Shown: positions 8,234 to 15,562 of the stretch, piece by piece | Position numbering within the stretch: position 1 is the first letter of the stretch | Layout of the letters: each line of letters begins with the position of its first letter | Assembly: GCA_017503735.1 (NCBI GenBank) | Contig: JAFVSN010000031.1 | Coordinates: 124,001 to 188,000, forward strand | Reading direction: 5' to 3' | DNA from: Lachnospiraceae bacterium | GTDB lineage: Bacteria > Bacillota > Clostridia > Lachnospirales > Lachnospiraceae | Length of the DNA: 64,000 bases | Made by a program: the position numbers and the translations under genes | Notes under the pieces: model-generated | The model's database searches: none | Seen by the model: the letters and a program-made list of their open reading frames with translations, nothing else | Told to the model about the DNA's origin: nothing

Positions 8234-9739
8234 ATGGAATATGAAAACAACAACTGGATGGACCGCCTGAAACATTGGGCAGAGGTGTGGCCGGATAAAT
8301 TGGTTTTTAAAGAAGCCGGTAAGGAAGGCTTGACTTACTTACAGTTTTATCGTCAGGTTTGTACTGTTGCAAACGGGCTTTTGCGCCATTTTAACGGGAA
8401 AATGCCGGAAGCACCGATTGCTGTGGCAGTAGACAGAGATGTACAGTCGCTGGTTTCTTTGTTCGGTGTTTGCGCTGCGGGGGGCTGGTATGTTCCGATG
8501 GATAGTGCGCTGCCGGCGGGCCGGGCACAGCTTTTGTTATCGGTATGTTCTCCTGCGGTTTTATTGTATGCCACGGAAAAAGAGCCGTTTCCTCAGAGCG
8601 ATGTTCCGAAACTTTTTATTGATACCGCAGAAGACTGTAGTGTGAATGAATTTCCGACGAGGGAAGAAACGCTTCCGATGTTCGGAATCTTCACCTCCGG
8701 CTCTACGGGGATTCCGAAGCTGGTGGTAAAGGACGGTCGGGGGATACGAAAGTTTATCGAAACTTACTGTAATACCTTTTCGCTGACCTCGGAGGAGGTT
8801 TTCGGCAATCAGATTCCGTTTTATTTCGATGCTTCCACAAAGGACATTTTTGCTACGGTATATCTGGGAGCCACAACGGTAATTTTCCCGCAGCAGGTAT
8901 TATCCTTTCCGATGCAATTGGTACAAATGTTAAAAGAAGAAAGGGTATCTACCTTTGTCTGCGTGCCATCTATTATGTCCATTGCGGCACGGTTTGAGGT
9001 GTTTTCCGCGGTGACACCGGATGCCCTGAATCATGTTTTGTTTGTGGGAGAACGCATGCCGGTGCGCCACTTAAATTACTGGCGGATGGCACTGCCTCAT
9101 GTGCGTTTTGTTAACCTTTACGGGTCCACCGAGGTGGCAGGCAATTCTTGCTTTTATGTGATTGACAGAGACTTCGGGGAAGAGGAAGTGCTTCCCATCG
9201 GTCGCGCTTTTGATACGGCGCAGCTCTTTTTGTTAGACGAAAGCGGGATTCCGGCGGAAGAAGGGGAGATTTGTGTCGCAGGTGACGGCCTTGCCCTGGG
9301 ATATTATAAGGATGAGGAAAAAACAAATGCTGCCTTTCAAACGGTTTCTTTCGATTCTTTTTGCGGTAGGATATATCACAGCGGGGACTACGGCAGAATC
9401 AATGAGCGCGGAGAGTATATCTGCATTGCAAGAAAGGATGCACAAATAAAGCATATGGGGCATCGGATTGAGCTTGGTGACATTGAAGTTTGTGCGTCTG
9501 CCTTGGACTATGTGGAGGAATGTTGTTGCCTTTATGCCGCAGTTGCGGAAAAAATTGTTCTATTCTGTGCCTGTGAGGAAGAGAACCGGAGACGCCTGAG
9601 AAAGGACCTTTCGGGCAAACTTCCGAAATATATGTTACCCCATGACTATGTTTGCTTTCCGGAACTTCCGCATAACCGTAACGGTAAGTTAGACCGCGCC
9701 GGTTTATTACAGGAATGGATTAAAATCAATACACAGTAA
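8234..9739 (+). CDS. DltA-like amino acid adenylating enzyme, altered substrate pocket
   Basis: A 501-residue AMP-forming ligase that should activate an amino acid and load it on the carrier protein. Core motifs: A3 FTSGSTGIPKLVVKD, A4 region FYFDASTKDIF (Asp that holds the amino group), A5 NLYGSTEVAGN, A7 YHSGDYGRI, A8 KHMGHRIELGDIE, and A10 RNGKLDRA with the catalytic Lys. In DltA proteins a conserved Cys (268/269, in LFCGE) selects D-Ala; here the aligned residue is Val271 (LFVGERMP, bases 9044-9046). The substrate may therefore not be D-Ala. I chose ATG 8234 (AGGTG 7 bases upstream) over the GTG at 8225. Confidence 0.83.
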   Translation: MEYENNNWMDRLKHWAEVWPDKLVFKEAGKEGLTYLQFYRQVCTVANGLLRHFNGKMPEAPIAVAVDRDVQSLVSLFGVCAAGGWYVPMDSALPAGRAQLLLSVCSPAVLLYATEKEPFPQSDVPKLFIDTAEDCSVNEFPTREETLPMFGIFTSGSTGIPKLVVKDGRGIRKFIETYCNTFSLTSEEVFGNQIPFYFDASTKDIFATVYLGATTVIFPQQVLSFPMQLVQMLKEERVSTFVCVPSIMSIAARFEVFSAVTPDALNHVLFVGERMPVRHLNYWRMALPHVRFVNLYGSTEVAGNSCFYVIDRDFGEEEVLPIGRAFDTAQLFLLDESGIPAEEGEICVAGDGLALGYYKDEEKTNAAFQTVSFDSFCGRIYHSGDYGRINERGEYICIARKDAQIKHMGHRIELGDIEVCASALDYVEECCCLYAAVAEKIVLFCACEEENRRRLRKDLSGKLPKYMLPHDYVCFPELPHNRNGKLDRAGLLQEWIKINTQ

Positions 9740-9764
9740 GCTTATTAAAACGGAGGAAAAGGGT

Positions 9765-10688
9765 ATGTCAAAGGAGCACTATCGGTTGTTGACAAAAGAA
9801 CCACAGTTGCTTTCCTTGTCGGAAACGATAAACGGACATCGGATTTTTATGTACCGGGATGATCCGGAAGACTTTGGATTCGGTGGAAATAAGGTGCGCT
9901 TTTTTGAATATCTGATTCCTGAGATTTTGAAGGAAAAGCCGGATTTATTGGTGACTTCCGGGTCCATGTATTCCAATCATATCCGGGTGACGGCGCAGGT
10001 GGCGGCGCATCTTGGTATTTCCTGCAAATTGTTTTTGACGGAAGAGGAACTTCCGGAGTCTTTGTTCGGAAACATTGCATTGGCAAAGAATTACGGAGCC
10101 GAATTTCAGTGTGTCGGACATTTTGCGGCACTGTTAAAAATCAACGAATATGTGAAAATGATAGAGGCGGAAGGAAAAAAAGTGTTCCTGGTTCCCAACG
10201 GCGGACATACGCCGGGGGCAGTAAGAGCCTATGCACAGGTGATTGATGAAACCTTGGCAGAACTGGAAGAACGGAAGATACATCCGGCAACCATTTATCT
10301 TCCTTGTGCCAGCGGGACTACCCAGTCGGGGATTCTGTGCGGAGGTGCAAAGCGCAAGCTTCCGCCGGTAATTTCCTTTGCGGTGGCAAACACTCCGGCA
10401 AAGGCAGAAAAAGGGATTGCCCGTTTGATAAAATCCGCATCGGAATATCTCCCGCAGGGTTTTGCGGCAGATAACATAACGGTACAGGATTGTGGAAAGA
10501 ATGATTACGGTCATCCGGACGAAGAATTACTTGCCTTGCGTTCTAAGATTTTAGAGCAGGAGGGAATCTCGCTTGACCCCGTTTACAACATAAATGCCTT
10601 CTATGGTATGGTACAGCAACTTATGCAGACGCCGGGGACAGAGGATGTCCTCTATATCAATACCGGAGGCTATACCGGATTAAAATAA
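9765..10688 (+). CDS. PLP enzyme, ACC deaminase/D-cysteine desulfhydrase family
   Basis: A 307-residue fold-type II pyridoxal-phosphate enzyme. The Schiff-base Lys is K43 in GGNKVRF. The substrate-binding loop reads SMYSNHIR, the phosphate-binding loop CASGTTQSG, and the C-terminal motifs are LDPVYN and YINTGGYTGL. Characterised relatives open the ACC ring or remove sulfide from D-Cys; many are unassigned. GGAGG lies 9 bases upstream of the ATG, and the gene sits 25 bases after the adenylating enzyme and before the operon terminator, so it is co-transcribed. Inference: it makes, converts or removes the amino acid used by the dlt-like system. The exact reaction is not predictable. Confidence 0.75.
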   Translation: MSKEHYRLLTKEPQLLSLSETINGHRIFMYRDDPEDFGFGGNKVRFFEYLIPEILKEKPDLLVTSGSMYSNHIRVTAQVAAHLGISCKLFLTEEELPESLFGNIALAKNYGAEFQCVGHFAALLKINEYVKMIEAEGKKVFLVPNGGHTPGAVRAYAQVIDETLAELEERKIHPATIYLPCASGTTQSGILCGGAKRKLPPVISFAVANTPAKAEKGIARLIKSASEYLPQGFAADNITVQDCGKNDYGHPDEELLALRSKILEQEGISLDPVYNINAFYGMVQQLMQTPGTEDVLYINTGGYTGLK

Positions 10689-10700
10689 GGGATAAAAGAA

Positions 10701-10745
10701 AACGGAACGAATTCGCAAAAGGAATCGTTCCGTTGTTTGTTTTTT
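10701..10745 (+). terminator. Intrinsic terminator of dlt-like operon
   Basis: A 10-bp stem AACGGAACGA (10701-10710) / TCGTTCCGTT (10725-10734), followed by GTTTGTTTTTT. It lies between convergent genes and may also help stop the minus-strand transcript. Confidence 0.85.
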
Positions 10746-11316
10746 ATAAAGAATCGGTGTAGTAGTATTGGATGGAAACCACTTTGTCATTTTTTATGAT
10801 AATGGTCAGATTGGTTTTTTCGAGGGTATACGCATAGGAACCGTCGGATTCTGCGTAATCGTTCCCGTAAAGCTCAATGACCTTATCGGCACTGTCGCCG
10901 ATGGTCAATCCTTCCGGAGTGCTCAGGGAGTCATCGGTTAACACAATCTGGAGTACATGGTCCACAGCATTTTCATCCGGATAGGTATAGATGGAAAACC
11001 CTTTATATACATAACATTTGTCTAATCCGATGTAAGCACAGCTTGGGCTTTCGTGGTAAGTATACTCGGAGCCCAGGGCTGTAATGAGTGGGTCAACCAA
11101 ATCATTCGGAGTGATTTTAACATTGTTGTGAACAAAGGAAAAGCCTTTGTCCGAAGTTTCTTTTTCTTGGGTGGTGTCGGCGGTTTCGGCGGAGGAGGTG
11201 CTTTCACCGATGGTAACAGTTCGTTCCTGTTCCTTTCCGCATCCGGCCGCAACCATACAAATTGCCAGTGTCATAGCTACTGCCAAGCTACGAAGTTTCA
11301 TGTTCTTTTTCATCAT
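10744..11316 (-). CDS. Small lipoprotein of unknown function
   Basis: A 190-residue exported lipoprotein: basic N-terminus, hydrophobic core and lipobox VAAGC, then a Ser/Thr/Glu-rich linker. The mature domain of about 130 residues is alpha/beta with the segment GLTIGDSADKVIELYG. That segment resembles the start of small adapter-like domains in Gram-positive lipoproteins, but no family was recognised. It follows the SGNH-protein gene by 87 bases on the same strand and may share its transcript. Confidence 0.7.
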   Translation of the reverse strand: MMKKNMKLRSLAVAMTLAICMVAAGCGKEQERTVTIGESTSSAETADTTQEKETSDKGFSFVHNNVKITPNDLVDPLITALGSEYTYHESPSCAYIGLDKCYVYKGFSIYTYPDENAVDHVLQIVLTDDSLSTPEGLTIGDSADKVIELYGNDYAESDGSYAYTLEKTNLTIIIKNDKVVSIQYYYTDSL

Positions 11317-11403
11317 ACGTTGTTTCTTTCCGCACCAAAAGGTGCAGACTCCTTCCTGTTGATTGCTTTTGTTAACTACATAAAAAGATAGGTCGAAAAA
11401 CGA

Positions 11404-12447
11404 TTAGTTGTTTCCCCGTGCGGCATGATAACGCTCGCAGACCGGCTTCCAGGCGGCAACCTGCGCGGCATCCAGTCTGCCGTCGGGAACAGAATAGTCG
11501 TTTCTTAGAATTTCTCCAAGGAACCGGGAGCATTTTTCGGCACCGTATACGTTCAGGTGCACACCCTTATCGTAGGTATCCTTTGTCATGTCCAGTCCCA
11601 TCTCATCCGCATAAGAAATACCGTTGATATACAGAAGATTTCTCTTCTCGGCATAGGAAACCAATTGCTCGTCCCATTCCTCATACCAAGGATATTGCCA
11701 GCTTATGGTCGGTGCTTTGAATAAAATCAACTTAATGTCGTTTTCTTCGCAGAGGTCCGCAATTTTGTCGAGATATTCCCAACAGATTTCAGGGAAGCTG
11801 TAGTCAAACAACGGTGCCTGGAACGGTTCCTCCGTTTGAGGGTCCACGGAAGTTTGCATCAGATAACCGTGGTGGGAAATCAAATCCCGATGAAACAAAT
11901 ACTTGAAATCATCCTTGTTCAAATCCGTGATGCGGCTGTGATAGCGCAACAACGGAAACACATAACTTAACAGGGATTCGTTTTCTTCCTTTAAGGACAG
12001 CTTTGCTGCTTCCAAACGATACTTAGTGTCTTTCAGACCGTCTAAGGTAAGGCGGGTATAGGCCTCGCTTTGAACCTCGCCGATTTTCATTTCCATTGCA
12101 TTGAACACCACGACTTTCGGTGTTTCATGCTTTAACGTATCCAAAAGGACATAATAGGATTGCCAGATGAGCTGTTGCGGCGAGCCTCTGACATAAGAGG
12201 AAACGCCATAATCCTCCCATAAGGTAATCGGGGATATGGTTTCATAAAATTCACAGTCGCCGAGAAAAATTACATCGTGTTCGGTTTCGGCTTCGTAATA
12301 TTCTTCCATCATGGCACCCTCATAAGGGTGTGACATATATTTCGGTTCGGTAAGCTTTTGGAACAGAAAACACAAAGCAAGGGTCAGGATAATATAACAA
12401 AGAACCTCGACAATATGCCGTTTCGAGTTCTGTAAAGCTTCTTTCAT
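11404..12447 (-). CDS. Membrane-anchored SGNH/DltD-AlgX-like protein
   Basis: A 347-residue protein with one N-terminal membrane anchor (residues about 14-31) and an extracytoplasmic SGNH-hydrolase-like domain. The first catalytic block reads VIFLGDCEFYET, so the usual nucleophile Ser position is Cys. The C-terminal Asp/His block is YDKGVHLNVYGAEK. DltD, AlgJ and AlgX proteins of this type work with MBOAT acyltransferases to modify surface polymers. This gene sits just past the terminator of the dlt-like operon on the other strand and could supply the missing DltD function. GGAGG lies 8 bases upstream of the ATG, and the transglutaminase lipoprotein gene is 30 bases upstream in the same operon. 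Confidence 0.72.
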   Translation of the reverse strand: MKEALQNSKRHIVEVLCYIILTLALCFLFQKLTEPKYMSHPYEGAMMEEYYEAETEHDVIFLGDCEFYETISPITLWEDYGVSSYVRGSPQQLIWQSYYVLLDTLKHETPKVVVFNAMEMKIGEVQSEAYTRLTLDGLKDTKYRLEAAKLSLKEENESLLSYVFPLLRYHSRITDLNKDDFKYLFHRDLISHHGYLMQTSVDPQTEEPFQAPLFDYSFPEICWEYLDKIADLCEENDIKLILFKAPTISWQYPWYEEWDEQLVSYAEKRNLLYINGISYADEMGLDMTKDTYDKGVHLNVYGAEKCSRFLGEILRNDYSVPDGRLDAAQVAAWKPVCERYHAARGNN

Positions 12448-12477
12448 GGGTGACTCCTCCTTTCGCTTTGCTTCCGA

Positions 12478-14220
12478 TTATTCGAAATATTTCGCATCGA
12501 TTCCCAAATCTACAACGATTTCTGTTGCGGAAGCAGGGTGGAGCGAAGCATCAAAGGTATAATAATCTTTTTTATTCGAGTTAGCCGCACGGTAATTTGT
12601 GTACGCTTTCAACTGGGCATCCGTAATCATGTAGGTTTCCAGATTGAAAGGTTTACTGTGAGGAGAGGCATCGTGGTGATACAACAAAGGCTCTTCCTCG
12701 GTACCGCAATTCACTAAAAGCCAGAAGTGATTTCCACGTTCCGGTACAAGATCCAATCTTCTTCTTACGATTTCCGATTCGAATCCCAAATAGGAAAGTA
12801 ACTCCTTGGATGCCGCACAGAAGGTAAAGCAATCGCCTTTCTTGCGTGTGGTTAAGCCAAGGTATGCTTCTCTGCGGACGTCGTCATGAACCCCTTCGCT
12901 GGTATATTTGATTTTGGTGACTACATACTTGTAAACAGCATAAAGTTTCTCCTGGGTGGTCATATCGTCCGTGATGATTTGACCGAGAATGTCCGCACAG
13001 ACCTGATCCATCATTTCCTTGGTTACGGAATTGTCGTGAATGGATAACTCTACTTCCTGTCTGGTTTCGTTTCCGGCAGGATCTTTTGCAACAAAAAATG
13101 CGGTATATCTGCCCGGCTTCGTTAAATCAACACCAGTAGTATCCAAGGATAAATCAACTGTTCCGGAATTGTCTTCCGCAGTGACGGCTACTCTCCAGAT
13201 GATAGCAGTATCCACGTCTGCGTCAAGCGTCTCCGGGAAGGAGACAAACTTTGGTGCCTCGTCATCGCTGGCAACATCGCACCGGCTCTCATAAACGGTA
13301 CGGTTTCCGCCCTGATCTGTCAAAAGGATGCGCACCGTTGTCTGTTCGCTTACGGTAGCGCCCGGGTCGGTTTCATAGGAAACGGACACAGGGCCTTTGT
13401 CGATAATGTCCGAAACGAAGCTGTCCGGAGAAGGGTAAGCGGCACCGTAATAGGCAGTGACCGGATTTACGGTTGCGGTCGGAGCCACGGTGTCTTTTAT
13501 AATCAGTTCGGTGGAGTAAACGTTTCCTTCGATGTCTACTTCCAAAGTATAACGACCCACCAGAGAGGTGTTGATGACGGAAGTATCGGTAACATAGGTT
13601 CCGGTCCTGTTAAAAACAATCAGTTCCTCTATCGGAGGAATGCTTTCACCTGCCTCAATGGTATAGGTATCTGCAAGGAAGTCGTTTGCACCAAGGACAG
13701 TAATGGTAACAGGAATCCCGGTTTGATTACCGGCTTCATCGGTTAATACAACGGTTGTGTCGGTCAAACCGGTCTTTGTCAGGTCCGGTTCAGCCTGAAA
13801 AGTACAGGAAACGTTTGTCTGATCCTTGATATCTGTTACACACTGTTCCGCAGTCAGAGGATCGCCCTGACAGAGGGTTATCATGCGCGCCGTTGCCTTC
13901 GGGGCCACGGTGTCCTGCACGGTTAAGGTTATGTGATAGGGTTTGCCATCAATGTTCAGGCCTACGGAATGTTTGCCGATCTGATTGATTTTAGCAACGC
14001 CGTCTTTGGTGTATTGGGTGGCAAACTCGGTGGTAAACTCAGCGGTATGTCCTTCTTCCAATACGAAATCACCTGCCGAGAAGGTGTTTCCTGCTTCCAT
14101 GGTTGCGGAAGTGGCAATATAAGAAGGAATTTTTTTCCCACAGGCACAAAAGAAAACAGCGGTTGCAACAAACGTAATCAGGCCAACCGTTTTTCTTCTC
14201 TTTATCTTAAATGGATTCAT
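12478..14220 (-). CDS. Lipoprotein with Ig-like repeats and transglutaminase-like domain
   Basis: A 580-residue surface lipoprotein (lipobox ending FFCAC, Cys27). It carries about four tandem Ig-like/HYR-type repeats, each marked by DTVAPKAT or DTVAPTAT-like junctions. The C-terminal transglutaminase-like domain has Cys in KKGDCFTFCAAS, His in GNHFWLLV and Asp in YHHDASPH. Such domains act as cysteine peptidases or protein crosslinkers. The repeats probably hold the catalytic domain away from the membrane. It is the first gene of a minus-strand operon with the SGNH protein 30 bases on. A TTGACA/TAGTCT promoter lies upstream. Confidence 0.85.
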   Translation of the reverse strand: MNPFKIKRRKTVGLITFVATAVFFCACGKKIPSYIATSATMEAGNTFSAGDFVLEEGHTAEFTTEFATQYTKDGVAKINQIGKHSVGLNIDGKPYHITLTVQDTVAPKATARMITLCQGDPLTAEQCVTDIKDQTNVSCTFQAEPDLTKTGLTDTTVVLTDEAGNQTGIPVTITVLGANDFLADTYTIEAGESIPPIEELIVFNRTGTYVTDTSVINTSLVGRYTLEVDIEGNVYSTELIIKDTVAPTATVNPVTAYYGAAYPSPDSFVSDIIDKGPVSVSYETDPGATVSEQTTVRILLTDQGGNRTVYESRCDVASDDEAPKFVSFPETLDADVDTAIIWRVAVTAEDNSGTVDLSLDTTGVDLTKPGRYTAFFVAKDPAGNETRQEVELSIHDNSVTKEMMDQVCADILGQIITDDMTTQEKLYAVYKYVVTKIKYTSEGVHDDVRREAYLGLTTRKKGDCFTFCAASKELLSYLGFESEIVRRRLDLVPERGNHFWLLVNCGTEEEPLLYHHDASPHSKPFNLETYMITDAQLKAYTNYRAANSNKKDYYTFDASLHPASATEIVVDLGIDAKYFE

Positions 14221-14260
14221 GTCCTTTTCTCCTTATGTAAAAGCATTTTTCCACCTATTT

Positions 14261-14289
14261 AGACTATCATGAAAAACGGGTATTGTCAA
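14261..14289 (-). promoter_or_regulatory. Promoter for minus-strand lipoprotein operon
   Basis: Read on the minus strand: TTGACA (14289-14284), 17-bp spacer, TAGTCT (14266-14261). The -35 is a perfect consensus and the -10 matches 4 of 6. Confidence 0.6.
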
Positions 14290-14366
14290 GGAAAAGGAAC
14301 GGTTTCCGGGGGCTATTTGTACGGAACAATCCGATGGGTGATTAATAAGATAATAGGTACCCCAGG

Positions 14367-14395
14367 TGGAAATCCGGGAGCGTTTTTGGTATAAT
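14367..14395 (+). promoter_or_regulatory. Promoter for cytosolic transglutaminase-like gene
   Basis: TGGAAA (14367-14372), 17-bp spacer, TATAAT (14390-14395). It lies 62 bases before the start codon, in the 237-base divergent intergenic region, which otherwise holds only the opposing promoter. Confidence 0.55.
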
Positions 14396-14457
14396 GGGAA
14401 ACGGATGGAAAGATTGGGAGGCAAAAAACAGAGTTTGTCGGAAAAGGTGGCGGTACT

Positions 14458-15486
14458 ATGGCAAAGGCAAGTAATTATTATTACGAGCAACTGAATAAAG
14501 AACAGCAGCGGGCATACTATGCTATGAAGGAAGGGTTGCGAAATCTCAAGGATTCCTTTGCGGTGCCGATGCTTTCCCGAAAAGAGTTGTCGGATATTTA
14601 TTTTATGATACGCATGGATTGTCCCGAACTCTTTTATTCCGTGACGTTCTCCTATAAGCATTATGCGGATTCTACTATGGTAGAAATGACACCGCAATAT
14701 CTCTTCCCAAAGAACAAAATCAAGGAACATCGGCAGGCTATGGAAGCAAGGGTAAAGAAAGTGGCACATCAGGCAGCGGATTTGGACGAAAAGGGAAAAG
14801 AACTTTTTATCCATGATTTTATCGTAAAAAATGTGAAGTATGATAAGTTGAAAAAAGAGTATTCCCATGAAATTATCGGCGCGTTGGGAAATGGAGTGGC
14901 GGTCTGTGAAGGGATAGCAAAAGCTGTAAAAATTCTGTGCGATGAACTGAATATCTGGTGTATTATTGCTTTGTCCGAAGCAAATCCGGACAAGGGGATT
15001 AAATATCGGCATGCATGGAATGTGATTCGGATCGGCGGACAGTATTATCATCTGGATGCAACCTTTGACAACACGCTTTCCAAGGACGATACGGTGCGCT
15101 ATGACTATGTGAATTTGTCGGACAAGCAGATATTCAGAGATCATGAACCGGTCATTTGGAGGGTGCCGGTTTGCGGGGATAACGATAGCTTTTATTATAA
15201 AGAAAAGAAACTTTCCTGGACTACCACGGACGAGGTGCAAAATCGGACGAAACAGGCGGTAAAGAAGGGGAAAGTTCTTTTATTTCATTGGCGGGGCGGA
15301 TATCTTACGAAAGAAGTTCTGAAGGAACTTTTGGAAATCTTCGATAAAGAAGCAAAAGCAAAGGGGAAACGGGCTTTTGTTTCCGTCAATTGGCCCCAGG
15401 CGGTACTGCGAGTGCGGTTTGAAGAGGGTGTCGGAGAAGAACAGCTTGAGATGGAAGAAGCAAATGAAGGGGAGAAAGAATGCTGA
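14458..15486 (+). CDS. Cytosolic transglutaminase-like protein
   Basis: A 342-residue protein without a signal peptide. A transglutaminase/cysteine-protease-like domain occupies about residues 110-225: Cys in VAVCEGIAKAV, His in RHAWNVIRIG, Asp in YHLDATFDN. The first 100 residues are helical and the C-terminus ends in an acidic tail rich in Glu. The substrate is unknown. It faces the exported transglutaminase lipoprotein across a divergent promoter region, so the two may be co-regulated. The ATG has GGTGG close upstream. Confidence 0.8.
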   Translation: MAKASNYYYEQLNKEQQRAYYAMKEGLRNLKDSFAVPMLSRKELSDIYFMIRMDCPELFYSVTFSYKHYADSTMVEMTPQYLFPKNKIKEHRQAMEARVKKVAHQAADLDEKGKELFIHDFIVKNVKYDKLKKEYSHEIIGALGNGVAVCEGIAKAVKILCDELNIWCIIALSEANPDKGIKYRHAWNVIRIGGQYYHLDATFDNTLSKDDTVRYDYVNLSDKQIFRDHEPVIWRVPVCGDNDSFYYKEKKLSWTTTDEVQNRTKQAVKKGKVLLFHWRGGYLTKEVLKELLEIFDKEAKAKGKRAFVSVNWPQAVLRVRFEEGVGEEQLEMEEANEGEKEC

Positions 15487-15562
15487 TTTCGTTTCGGATT
15501 TAAGGATTCTTTAAGAATTGGTTTGTTATGATAGGGGTCAGAACGAGGAAAGGGGTAGTAAG

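Noticed and set aside
14233-15240. 335-residue antisense frame opposite the cytosolic transglutaminase gene
   Set aside because: The plus strand has clear Cys/His/Asp catalytic motifs; the antisense product is Cys/His/Phe-rich without family signatures.
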